From: an uncultured Oscillospiraceae bacterium
GTDB taxonomy: Bacteria > Bacillota > Clostridia > Oscillospirales > Oscillospiraceae
Direction: 5' to 3'
Assembly: GCA_934630555.1 (NCBI GenBank)
Contig: CAKTXB010000117.1
Span: 1 to 6,330, forward strand
DNA length: 6,330 nucleotides
This document shows, piece by piece, positions 1 to 6,330 of this stretch (its first letter is position 1; every line of letters begins with the position of its first letter). The notes beneath the pieces are model-generated. The model saw nothing but the letters and a program-made list of their open reading frames with translations. It did no database searches and was not told the origin of the DNA. A program made the translations under genes and the position numbers.

Positions 1-49
1 CCGGAGGCACAGGTGCAGTGTTGCAAACACTGAGGCAAAAACGGTGGGC
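1..49. repeat. 49-base stem-loop repeat, copy 1
   Basis: This copy aligns without gaps to bases 82-130, with 37 of 49 positions identical by my count. Both begin with CCGGAGGCAC and share GGCAAAA followed by CGGTG. The centre is a 7-bp hairpin (CAGTGTT at 16-22, loop GCA, AACACTG at 26-32). Outside it TGC (14-16) can alternatively meet GCA (36-38), and CAC (8-10) can meet GTG (44-46). The copy starts at the first base of the window, so an array could continue to the left. Strand and function are unknown. It may be a mobile palindromic repeat or a structured RNA element. Confidence 0.6.
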
Positions 50-74
50 AAGCGCCCACCTGCCGATTCCGGCA
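43..74. repeat. two small palindromes between the stem-loop repeats
   Basis: Between the two 49-base repeats lie a 7-bp perfect hairpin (GGTGGGC at 43-49, loop AAGC, GCCCACC at 54-60) and a 5-bp hairpin (TGCCG at 61-65, loop ATTC, CGGCA at 70-74). The second runs into a third GGCAAAA (71-77), the same heptamer that follows the main hairpin in both repeats. This may be a degenerate middle unit, but it does not align well with the other two. Confidence 0.45.
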
Positions 75-81
75 AAATCCG

Positions 82-130
82 CCGGAGGCACGGTTGCGGT
101 GGTCCGACCACCGGGGCAAAAGCGGTGCCC
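82..130. repeat. 49-base stem-loop repeat, copy 2
   Basis: This is the second copy of the element at 1-49. The central hairpin is CGGTGGT (97-103), loop CCG, ACCACCG (107-113). Compared with copy 1, two stem pairs have changed on both sides (A-T to G-C at the stem base side, T-A to G-C further in) while the loop changed freely, which suggests the fold is conserved. Here the outer arms also pair well: GGCAC (87-91) with GTGCC (125-129), and TTGC (94-97) with GCAA (116-119) as an inner extension. Confidence 0.6.
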
Positions 131-149
131 TCGCACAAGTGAAAGCATT

Positions 150-203
150 CTGCTGAAAAAAGGGAATGGCCATACAGCCATTCCCTTTCATTACATTCAG
201 CAG
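150..203 (-). terminator. pyrG intrinsic terminator within a larger palindrome
   Basis: Read leftward from the pyrG stop codon, a 12-bp perfect stem (arms 177-188 and 159-170, six-base loop 171-176) is followed by a run of six T on the minus strand (161-156). This is a textbook rho-independent terminator starting about 20 bases after the pyrG stop. A second pair of complementary arms (CTGCTGAA at 150-157 and TTCAGCAG at 196-203) encloses it and could extend the fold, although the left outer arm overlaps the T run. Read rightward, the stem is followed only by TTT, so activity in that direction would be weaker. Confidence 0.88.
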
Positions 204-206
204 TTA

Positions 207-1805
207 TCAAGCATTTGCATATTGCAGTGCCGCCGCAACAAACCCCTGAAAGAGCGGATGCGGCCGGTTGGGGCGGCTTTTAAATTCGGGATGGAATTGC
301 GCGCCAACAAACCACGGGTGCTGCGGGTTTTCCACGATCTCCACGAGCGCGCCGTCGGGGGAGAGCCCGGCGAGGCGGAGGCCAGCCTGCTGGAAGTTTG
401 CGCGGAAGGCGTTGTTGAACTCATAGCGGTGGCGGTGGCGCTCAGAAATTTCTTTTGCGCCGTAGAGCTGGCGGGAAATGGAATCGTCGGTCAGCACGCA
501 GGGGTATTTGCCAAGACGCATGGTGCCGCCCTTGGCGTGGACGCCAATCTGGTCGAGCATGAGGTCGATGACAGGGTGCTGGGTGGACTCGGAAAACTCG
601 GAGCTGTGCGCGTCGTGCCACCCAATGACGTGGCGCGCAAATTCAATGACGGCGATCTGCATTCCAAGGCAGATGCCAAGGTACGGGATGTTCTGCTCCC
701 GGGCATATTGCGCGGCGAGGATCATGCCCTCAATGCCGCGGTCACCAAAGCCGCCGGGCACGAGAATGCCGCTGCAATCAGACAACGTTTCACGGACCGT
801 TTCGGGTGTGAGATGCTCAGATTCAACCCATTTGATGGCGACGGTGGCGTCATTGGCCGTGCCGGCATGGAAAAGCGATTCCACGACGCTCAGGTACGCG
901 TCATGCAATTCGGTATATTTGCCGACGAGTGCGATCTGCACGTGCCGGTGCGCGCCATGGATGCGCTGAACGAGCGCCTGCCACTCGGAAAGATCCGGCT
1001 CACCGCAGGAAAGCCCCAGCTTGCGGCAAACAACGCGGCAAAGGCCCTCATGCTCCAGCAGGAGCGGCACCTCATAAAGCGTGGAAGCCGTGCGATTGGC
1101 AATGACGCAGTCCGGCTCCACATTGCAGAACAGAGCCAGCTTCTGACGGATGTCCGGCGTGATGGGCGTGTCGGTGCGGCAGACGAGAATGTCCGGCTGA
1201 ATGCCGACAGAGAGCAATTCCTTCACGGAGTGCTGGGTCGGCTTGCTTTTGAGCTCCCCGCTGCCGGGAATGGACACGATGAGCGGCACGTGGATGTAGA
1301 GTACATTTTCGCGCCCTTTGTCAGCGGCGACCTGCCGGATGGCTTCGAGGAACGGCTGGCTTTCAATATCGCCGGTGGTGCCGCCGATCTCGGTAATGAC
1401 CACGTCGGTCGCGCCGTCGTCAACAGCGTAGATGCGGTGCTTGATCTCATTGGTGATGTGCGGGATGATCTGGACGGTTTTGCCAAGGTAGCCGCCCTCG
1501 CGTTCGCGGTTAAGGACGCTCCAGAATACCTTGCCGGAGGATACGGAGCATTTGCCGTCGAGTGTTTCATCGACGAAGCGCTCATAGTGCCCAAGATCAA
1601 GGTCAGTTTCCGCACCGTCATCGGTGACGAAGACCTCGCCGTGCTGATAAGGACTCATCGTACCGGGGTCTACATTAAAATAGGGGTCAAACTTCTGGTT
1701 CTTGACGCGCAGACCGCACTGGCGCAGCAGACGGCCAAGTGACGCCGCGCAGATGCCTTTGCCAAGGCCCGAAACAACACCGCCGGTGACAAAGATATAC
1801 TTCAT
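207..1805 (-). CDS. pyrG: CTP synthase (glutamine-hydrolysing)
   Basis: The product is a 532-residue cytosolic enzyme that makes CTP from UTP, ATP and glutamine, the last step of pyrimidine nucleotide synthesis. The N-terminal amidoligase domain (about 1-265) shows the ATP-binding loop [11 protein letters not shown] (7-17), the QKFDPY and [16 protein letters not shown] block (37-59), Mg-binding D70 and E139, and the DIE motif (146-148) linked to CTP feedback binding. The class I glutaminase domain (about 290-532) has GICLGMQ with nucleophile C379 and the H505/E507 pair in FHPEF. All catalytic residues are present and the length is normal. I chose the start giving MKYIFVTGG, which matches the family. 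A second in-frame ATG two codons upstream (1811) is possible. It is a single-gene unit with its own promoter and terminator, divergent from the ribosomal protein operon. Confidence 0.97.
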   Translation of the reverse strand: MKYIFVTGGVVSGLGKGICAASLGRLLRQCGLRVKNQKFDPYFNVDPGTMSPYQHGEVFVTDDGAETDLDLGHYERFVDETLDGKCSVSSGKVFWSVLNREREGGYLGKTVQIIPHITNEIKHRIYAVDDGATDVVITEIGGTTGDIESQPFLEAIRQVAADKGRENVLYIHVPLIVSIPGSGELKSKPTQHSVKELLSVGIQPDILVCRTDTPITPDIRQKLALFCNVEPDCVIANRTASTLYEVPLLLEHEGLCRVVCRKLGLSCGEPDLSEWQALVQRIHGAHRHVQIALVGKYTELHDAYLSVVESLFHAGTANDATVAIKWVESEHLTPETVRETLSDCSGILVPGGFGDRGIEGMILAAQYAREQNIPYLGICLGMQIAVIEFARHVIGWHDAHSSEFSESTQHPVIDLMLDQIGVHAKGGTMRLGKYPCVLTDDSISRQLYGAKEISERHRHRYEFNNAFRANFQQAGLRLAGLSPDGALVEIVENPQHPWFVGAQFHPEFKSRPNRPHPLFQGFVAAALQYANA

Positions 1806-1815
1806 GATCATCGCA

Positions 1816-1821
1816 CTCCTT
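1816..1821 (-). promoter_or_regulatory. pyrG ribosome binding site serving two candidate ATGs
   Basis: The minus strand reads AAGGAG here. The first ATG (1811) lies only 4 bases downstream, and the second (1805), which matches the family N-terminus, lies 10 bases downstream. Spacing alone does not decide between them; protein conservation favours 1805. In-frame ATG codons further upstream (1829 and 1838) precede the binding site and are unlikely starts. Confidence 0.75.
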
Positions 1822-1872
1822 TTCCGCATTCCGCACAAATAAAACCGCTGTTTTCACAAAAAATACCTTTCG

Positions 1873-1901
1873 ATTCTACAGCGCGGTGTGATGGGTGTCA
1901 A
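1873..1901 (-). promoter_or_regulatory. pyrG promoter (housekeeping sigma type)
   Basis: The minus strand carries a perfect TTGACA (-35, 1901-1896), a 17-base spacer and TAGAAT (-10, 1878-1873; 5 of 6 to TATAAT). Transcription should start near G1866-G1867, giving a leader of about 60 bases. That leader has only a tiny AAAAC/GTTTT stem. I see no terminator hairpin and no GGGC-type start, so the pyrG attenuation known from Bacillus is not evident. Confidence 0.88.
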
Positions 1902-1916
1902 TCGCTCAGAATGCTT

Positions 1917-1946
1917 GATTTTTTACGCAGAAAGTCTGCAAAAATC
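1917..1946. repeat. inverted repeat upstream of the pyrG -35 box
   Basis: GATTTTT (1917-1923) pairs with AAAAATC (1940-1946), and GCAGA (1927-1931) pairs with TCTGC (1935-1939). That is 12 bp with a 3-base bulge (1924-1926) and an AAG loop. It lies 15 bases upstream of the pyrG -35 hexamer, in the divergent control region. It could be a protein-binding operator, an UP-like AT-rich element or a transcription roadblock. Nothing in the sequence chooses between these. Confidence 0.45.
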
Positions 1947-2221
1947 TGTGCGATGCTACGAAACTGCGGCCAAAACGCAGAAAATACTTGCATGGCACGT
2001 GCAGACGTGGTATTGTTAGCCTGTACCCGCCTGTGGCGGCGGCGCATCGGCGCGGCTGCGGACGGGCACTGTGTATGCACCGCACTGGAGAACGCTGCTC
2101 CGGACGGGGCATTTTTCTCGCTGCGGCGGACATCCGTCTTTGGTAAATGTGACGAAGTACGGTTTTCGCTTGCAAACACAGGAAAATTTCAAAAAAATCT
2201 TTGCAGAATCGACAATTCCTG
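1947..2221. other. gene-free divergent control region
   Basis: No convincing gene lies between the pyrG inverted repeat and the ribosomal operon promoter. The middle (about 2025-2140) is GC-rich and holds small hairpins: CCGCC/GGCGG at 2027-2039, and CTGGAG/CTCCGG at 2085-2103 with a 7-base loop. The last 60 bases before the promoter are A/T-rich, which can favour promoter strength. A perfect GCACGTGC palindrome sits at 1995-2002. Open frames across the region lack ribosome binding sites and resemble no protein I know. An untranslated small RNA cannot be excluded but nothing indicates one. Confidence 0.5.
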
Positions 2222-2250
2222 TTGACGGCGTTCGTTGATTCTGCTATAAT
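2222..2250 (+). promoter_or_regulatory. promoter of the L7Ae-rpsL-rpsG-fusA operon
   Basis: TTGACG (-35, 2222-2227; 5 of 6) and a perfect TATAAT (-10, 2245-2250) are separated by exactly 17 bases. The transcript should begin near 2255-2258, about 42 bases before the ATG of the L7Ae-like gene. No rpoC end is visible upstream, so this is the apparent entry point for the whole ribosomal gene cluster. Confidence 0.92.
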
Positions 2251-2285
2251 TTAAACCTGTGTGTGGGTGTGCCATGCACGGGCGC

Positions 2286-2290
2286 GGAGG
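2286..2290 (+). promoter_or_regulatory. ribosome binding site fixing the L7Ae-like start
   Basis: GGAGG stands 8 bases before the ATG at 2299. It rules out the in-frame GTG at 2263, which would sit within a few bases of the predicted transcript start with no binding site. Confidence 0.85.
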
Positions 2291-2298
2291 TTTGCAGG

Positions 2299-2550
2299 AT
2301 GCTGGAGGAACTGAAACAGGACAATAAAGTCGTCGGCATCAAACAGCTGCGCCGGGCGCTGGCAAATGGCGGCGCGTGCAAGGTTTTTCTGGCCGAGGAC
2401 GCTGATCCGGCGCTGACCGGCCCGATCATACAGACGTGTGCGCAACAAAACGTGCCGTGCGTGCGCGTGGCGACCATGCGGGAGCTTGGTGCGGCGTGCG
2501 GCATCTGCGTCGGCGCGGCGTGCGCAGCAATTTTGCGTGCAAACGCCTAA
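2299..2550 (+). CDS. L7Ae-family small ribosomal/kink-turn RNA-binding protein (YbxF type)
   Basis: This is an 83-residue L7Ae/L30e/S12e/Gadd45-fold protein, matching the YbxF protein of Bacillus (about 82 residues) in size and place. Family features are the GIKQ segment (13-16), where the family contacts kink-turn RNA, the AEDADPALT loop (32-40), and the C-terminal LGAACGICVGAACAAI block (63-78). Relatives bind kink-turn RNAs and associate with ribosomes; the cellular role remains poorly defined, and here it is inferred from family and context. It is the first gene of the operon, 90 bases before rpsL. Oddly for this family it has six cysteines (27, 47, 54, 67, 70, 75). The often-used name is rplGB or ybxF; I leave the symbol blank because usage varies. 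Confidence 0.93.
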   Translation: MLEELKQDNKVVGIKQLRRALANGGACKVFLAEDADPALTGPIIQTCAQQNVPCVRVATMRELGAACGICVGAACAAILRANA

Positions 2551-2562
2551 ATCCGGTCCCAA

Positions 2563-2583
2563 CGGAATATCTTTGATATTTCG
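2563..2583 (+). other. hairpin in the L7Ae-rpsL gap
   Basis: CGGAATATC (2563-2571) pairs with GATATTTCG (2575-2583) over a TTT loop, 9 bp with one G-T pair. ATCC (2551-2554) and GGAT (2584-2587) could add an outer stem. No T run follows, so it is not a terminator. It could be a processing or mRNA-stability site, or a ribosomal-protein binding site. It ends about 40 bases before the rpsL ribosome binding site. Confidence 0.45.
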
Positions 2584-2640
2584 GGATATGATAAACGCTG
2601 TGTATGCAGCCACCATTTGAGAAAGGAGGAACCAGTTTTT

Positions 2641-3063
2641 ATGCCTACTTTTAACCAGCTCGTGAGAAAGGGCAGAGAGCAGCTGACGTCCAAGTCCACC
2701 GCTCCGGCTCTGCAGAAGGGCATCAACACGCTGAAGAACCGCGCGACGGACCTGTCGTCCCCGCAGAAGAGAGGCGTGTGCACCGCCGTTCGTACCACGA
2801 CCCCGAAGAAGCCGAACTCCGCTCTGCGTAAGATCGCCCGTGTGCGTCTGACCAACGGTTACGAAGTTTCCGCTTACATTCCCGGCGTCGGTCACAACCT
2901 GCAGGAGCACTCTGTCGTGCTGATCCGCGGCGGCCGTGTGAAGGACCTGCCTGGCGTTCGTTACCACATCATCCGTGGTACGCTCGATACCCAGGGCGTG
3001 CAGGGCCGTATGCAGTCGCGCTCGAAGTACGGTGCGAAGAAGCCCAAGGCCGGCAAGAAGTAA
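2641..3063 (+). CDS. rpsL: 30S ribosomal protein S12
   Basis: S12, 140 residues, sits at the decoding centre of the small subunit and contributes to tRNA selection accuracy. The sequence is canonical: [13 protein letters not shown] start, the Gram-positive-type extension (about 24-38), QKRGVCT (42-48), [13 protein letters not shown] (52-64), [26 protein letters not shown] (84-109) and a basic [13 protein letters not shown] tail. The length fits the roughly 138-residue Bacillus protein. Residues where streptomycin-resistance changes usually occur are wild type (K56 and K101 by my alignment), and D102, which other bacteria methylthiolate, is present. The ATG is set by AAAGGAGG at 2622-2629, with an 11-base spacing that is a little long. 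It is followed by an unusually structured 181-base gap before rpsG. Confidence 0.98.
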   Translation: MPTFNQLVRKGREQLTSKSTAPALQKGINTLKNRATDLSSPQKRGVCTAVRTTTPKKPNSALRKIARVRLTNGYEVSAYIPGVGHNLQEHSVVLIRGGRVKDLPGVRYHIIRGTLDTQGVQGRMQSRSKYGAKKPKAGKK

Positions 3064-3065
3064 TT

Positions 3066-3101
3066 CTTGCGGCAAATTTCAAGCATTTTGCCTTTTGCAA
3101 G
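3066..3101 (+). promoter_or_regulatory. possible antiterminator stem after rpsL
   Basis: CTTGC-GGCAAA (3066-3076) can pair with TTTGCC (3087-3092) and GCAAG (3097-3101), 11 bp with a 4-T bulge and a 10-base loop. Its 3' arm uses the same bases (3092-3101) that form the 5' arm of the terminator at 3092-3119, so only one of the two can form at a time. The CTTGC at 3066-3070 repeats the CTTGC of the terminator's 3' arm (3109-3113). This is the layout of an attenuator. No ligand or protein can be named from sequence. Confidence 0.5.
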
Positions 3102-3125
3102 GCAACGCCTTGCTAAGAGTTTTTT
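3092..3125 (+). terminator. intrinsic terminator or attenuator inside the operon
   Basis: GCAAGGC (3097-3103) pairs with GCCTTGC (3107-3113) over an AAC loop. With T3114 bulged, CTTTT (3092-3096) pairs with AAGAG (3115-3119, one G-T pair), giving 12 bp that end directly at six T (3120-3125). This is a good rho-independent signal, yet it lies between rpsL and rpsG. I see no convincing promoter between it and rpsG, so rpsG and fusA expression should depend on read-through or on the overlapping alternative stem. Confidence 0.72.
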
Positions 3126-3132
3126 ATAGATG

Positions 3133-3162
3133 GGCGGCCCTGCACATTTGTGCGGCGCTGCC
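3133..3162 (+). other. structured hairpin in the rpsL-rpsG gap, possible S7 target
   Basis: GGCGGC (3133-3138) pairs with GCTGCC (3157-3162, one G-T pair), then a 3x3 internal loop, then GCAC (3142-3145) with GTGC (3150-3153) over an ATTT loop. In Escherichia coli S7 represses its own operon by binding the rpsL-rpsG junction of the mRNA. A two-stem element with an internal loop in the same gap is a plausible counterpart, but similarity to the S7 rRNA site is not shown here. Confidence 0.4.
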
Positions 3163-3188
3163 GTAAGAACCTCTTGGCAGGCACAAAA

Positions 3189-3205
3189 CGGAAATGCACT
3201 TTCCG
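3189..3205 (+). other. short hairpin upstream of rpsG
   Basis: CGGAAA (3189-3194) pairs perfectly with TTTCCG (3200-3205) over a TGCAC loop. It lies about 25 bases before the rpsG ribosome binding site and is the third stem in this gap. It has no T run, so it is not a terminator. Confidence 0.4.
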
Positions 3206-3229
3206 AAGTACCTATGAAATCATTCTATG

Positions 3230-3236
3230 AAGGAGG
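3230..3236 (+). promoter_or_regulatory. rpsG ribosome binding site selecting a GTG start
   Basis: AAGGAGG ends 8 bases before GTG at 3245. The in-frame ATG at 3227 overlaps this site and would add six residues absent from the family, so the GTG is the start. Confidence 0.88.
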
Positions 3237-3244
3237 GAAGCAAA

Positions 3245-3715
3245 GTGCCCAGAAGAGGTAATGTTCCCAAAAGAGAAGTATTGCCGGATCCGATCTACGG
3301 CTCTGTTCTGGTGACCAAGCTTGTCAACAGCATTATGCTGGATGGCAAGAAGGGCGTTGCACAGAAAGTCGTTTACGGCGCATTCCAGATCGTGGAAGAA
3401 AAGACTGGCAAGTCCGGTCTGGAGGCTTTCCAGCAGGCGATGGAAAACATCATGCCCGCCGTGGAAGTCAAGACCCGTCGTGTTGGCGGTGCCAACTACC
3501 AGGTCCCGATCGAAGTTCGTCCGGCAAGACGGCAGACCCTGGGGCTGCGCTGGCTGACCAGCTACAGCCGCAACAGAAGCGAGAAGACCATGAAGGAGCG
3601 CCTGGCCGCTGAGATCATGGATGCCTGCAACAACACGGGCTCCGCTGTCAAGAAGCGTGAGGACACGCACAAGATGGCCGAGGCCAACAAGGCGTTCTCG
3701 CACTTCCGCTGGTAA
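3245..3715 (+). CDS. rpsG: 30S ribosomal protein S7
   Basis: S7, 156 residues, is a primary 16S rRNA-binding protein that nucleates assembly of the small-subunit head and lines the E site. The match to the Bacillus protein is end to end and of equal length: [19 protein letters not shown] at the N-terminus, the S7 signature around 15-40 (DPIYGS, LDGKKG), the beta-hairpin [14 protein letters not shown] (78-91), [10 protein letters not shown] soon after, and the C-terminal [18 protein letters not shown] and AFSHFRW. Translation starts at GTG. The gene follows a hairpin-rich gap and is only 18 bases from fusA, so the two are probably translated from one message. S7 is the classic autoregulator of this operon in Escherichia coli; whether that holds here is inference. 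Confidence 0.98.
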   Translation: MPRRGNVPKREVLPDPIYGSVLVTKLVNSIMLDGKKGVAQKVVYGAFQIVEEKTGKSGLEAFQQAMENIMPAVEVKTRRVGGANYQVPIEVRPARRQTLGLRWLTSYSRNRSEKTMKERLAAEIMDACNNTGSAVKKREDTHKMAEANKAFSHFRW

Positions 3716-3733
3716 TTTATAAAGGAGTGCGCA

Positions 3734-5812
<2,079 letters not shown>

Positions 5813-5821
5813 AAAATTCTC

Positions 5822-5850
5822 TTGTCAAACGCGAGAAGTTCGTGTATGAT
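5822..5850 (+). promoter_or_regulatory. internal promoter for tuf
   Basis: TTGTCA (-35, 5822-5827; 5 of 6) and TATGAT (-10, 5845-5850; 5 of 6) have an exact 17-base spacer. They lie in the 91-base gap between fusA and tuf. Transcription should start near 5857, about 47 bases before the tuf ATG. No terminator separates fusA from tuf, so this promoter adds to operon read-through and would allow the high EF-Tu excess cells need. Confidence 0.85.
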
Positions 5851-5903
5851 GAAGAAGATGCGAAAATGTTTTAAAACCACCCAAATTAAGGAGGATTTTA
5901 TCA

Positions 5904-6330
5904 ATGGCTAAGCAGAAGTTTGTCAAAGACAAGCCCCATGTAAACATCGGCACCATCGGTCACATCGACCATGGCAAGACCACGCTGACCGCTGCCATCA
6001 CCAAGTATCTGGCAATGCAGGGCGGCGCTGAGTACACCGACTACTCTTCCATCGACAAGGCTCCGGAAGAGCGCGAGCGTGGTATCACGATCAACACCGC
6101 GCACGTGGAATATCAGACCGAAAACCGCAAGGGCCACAACTACAAGACGGGCGAAGATAATGTCGACATTCAGGGTCGTCACTATGCGCACGTCGACTGC
6201 CCGGGCCACGCCGACTACATCAAGAACATGATCACCGGCGCTGCGCAGATGGACGGTGCTATCCTGGTTATCGCTGCTTCCGACGGCCCCATGGCCCAGA
6301 CGAAGGAGCACCTGCTGCTGGCCCGTCAGG
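5904..6330 (+). CDS. tuf: translation elongation factor Tu, N-terminal part (cut by window end)
   Basis: The first 142 codons of EF-Tu are present; the rest lies beyond the window. EF-Tu carries aminoacyl-tRNA to the ribosome as a GTP complex. Visible GTPase motifs are GHIDHGKTT (19-27), [18 protein letters not shown] (53-70, switch I with effector threonine T62) and DCPGH (98-102) with catalytic H102. After these comes the normal [19 protein letters not shown]. Compared with remembered Escherichia coli and Bacillus proteins, 17 extra residues (75-91) interrupt the strand-turn-strand between VEYQTEN and RHYAHVD. The frame is maintained on both sides and all catalytic residues are intact, so this is an insertion rather than damage. 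The ATG is preceded by AAGGAGG (5888-5894) with 9 bases between, and the gene has its own promoter. Confidence 0.97.
   Translation, partial: MAKQKFVKDKPHVNIGTIGHIDHGKTTLTAAITKYLAMQGGAEYTDYSSIDKAPEERERGITINTAHVEYQTENRKGHNYKTGEDNVDIQGRHYAHVDCPGHADYIKNMITGAAQMDGAILVIAASDGPMAQTKEHLLLARQ
6126..6176 (+). other. 17-residue insertion segment within EF-Tu
   Basis: These 51 bases encode residues 75-91, a polar stretch with G77, G83 and G91 and both acidic and basic residues ([17 protein letters not shown]). It falls in the turn between the strand ending VEYQTEN and the strand starting RHYAHVD, between switch I and the DCPGH motif. In known EF-Tu structures this turn is at the surface, so a loop could be accommodated without disturbing GTP binding. 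Codon choice looks like the flanking gene and no direct repeat bounds it. Confidence 0.7.

Noticed and set aside
2..142. Possible 3' end of an upstream plus-strand gene, with a frame ending at TGA 140-142
   Set aside because: The frame spans the stem-loop repeats, its translation is basic and featureless, and another frame is also open. Without sequence to the left I cannot support a gene.
18..1742. 574-codon open frame on the plus strand opposite pyrG
   Set aside because: It is antisense to a complete, motif-perfect CTP synthase, has no ribosome binding site and no recognisable domain. GC-rich coding sequence often leaves such long open shadows.
1988..2016. Second plus-strand promoter, TTGCAT / 17 bases / TATTGT
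   Set aside because: Only 3 of 6 and 4 of 6 matches, and the nearly perfect promoter at 2222-2250 already explains the operon.
1911..2225. 104-codon plus-strand frame in the divergent region
   Set aside because: There is no ribosome binding site before its ATG, it has no recognisable similarity, and it ends inside the -35 box of the operon promoter. The overlapping minus-strand frames are equally unsupported.
2587..2592. TATGAT before rpsL as an internal promoter
   Set aside because: No -35-like hexamer lies 15-19 bases upstream; the region is the foot of the L7Ae-rpsL gap hairpin.
2617..2640. Upstream in-frame TTG start for rpsL
   Set aside because: It would place the AAAGGAGG binding site inside the gene and add residues absent from S12 proteins; ATG at 2641 gives the family N-terminus.
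2641..3063. Streptomycin-resistance substitution in S12
   Set aside because: The lysines in PKKPNS and VKDLPG are wild type; no usual resistance change is visible.
2251..3075. 274-codon minus-strand frame across the L7Ae-like gene and rpsL
   Set aside because: It is antisense to two certain ribosomal genes, and its end overlaps the operon promoter. No supporting motif.
3174..3203. TTGGCA as the -35 of an rpsG promoter
   Set aside because: No acceptable -10 hexamer follows at 16-18 bases (the candidates are GCACTT, CACTTT and ACTTTC).
5846..5911. 21-codon leader peptide overlapping the tuf start
   Set aside because: Its ATG lies within the -10 box, so it is absent from the tuf transcript, and it has no ribosome binding site.

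Overview
The window is a stretch of bacterial chromosome carrying core translation and nucleotide genes. Protein sequences (S12 of 140 residues with the Gram-positive N-terminal extension, S7 of 156, EF-G of 692, an L7Ae/YbxF-type protein heading the cluster) and strong TTGACA/TATAAT promoters with 17-base spacers point to a Firmicute. The fairly GC-rich coding sequence and the wording of the EF-Tu N-terminus suggest a gut-type Clostridia lineage near Oscillospiraceae/Ruminococcaceae. That placement is inference from memory of family sequences, not a search.

Layout. Bases 1-130 hold no convincing gene but contain two copies of a 49-base stem-loop element (1-49 and 82-130), with other small palindromes between them. 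Bases 150-203 are a large palindrome that forms the terminator of pyrG. pyrG (CTP synthase) runs leftward from 1805 to 207, from its own promoter at 1873-1901. Bases 1902-2221 are a gene-free divergent control region with an inverted repeat next to the pyrG promoter. A near-consensus rightward promoter at 2222-2250 then starts the str-type operon: an L7Ae-like small ribosomal protein (2299-2550), rpsL (2641-3063), rpsG (3245-3715, GTG start), fusA (3734-5812) and tuf (5904 to beyond the window end). tuf has an additional strong promoter in the fusA-tuf gap (5822-5850).

How it fits together. S12 and S7 are small-subunit ribosomal proteins, EF-G drives translocation, EF-Tu delivers aminoacyl-tRNA, and the L7Ae-like protein is a kink-turn RNA binder. 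CTP synthase supplies CTP for RNA and phospholipid synthesis. In many Firmicutes the L7Ae-rpsL-rpsG-fusA-tuf block follows rpoB-rpoC directly; here a divergent pyrG lies upstream and the block has its own promoter. The 181-base rpsL-rpsG gap contains a good intrinsic terminator, an alternative overlapping stem that would prevent it, and two further hairpins, so it looks like an internal control point.

No mobile element, CRISPR array, tRNA or rRNA gene was seen. The observations most worth following are the 17-residue insertion in the EF-Tu GTPase domain, the attenuator-like rpsL-rpsG gap, and the paired stem-loop repeats with compensatory base changes at the left edge.
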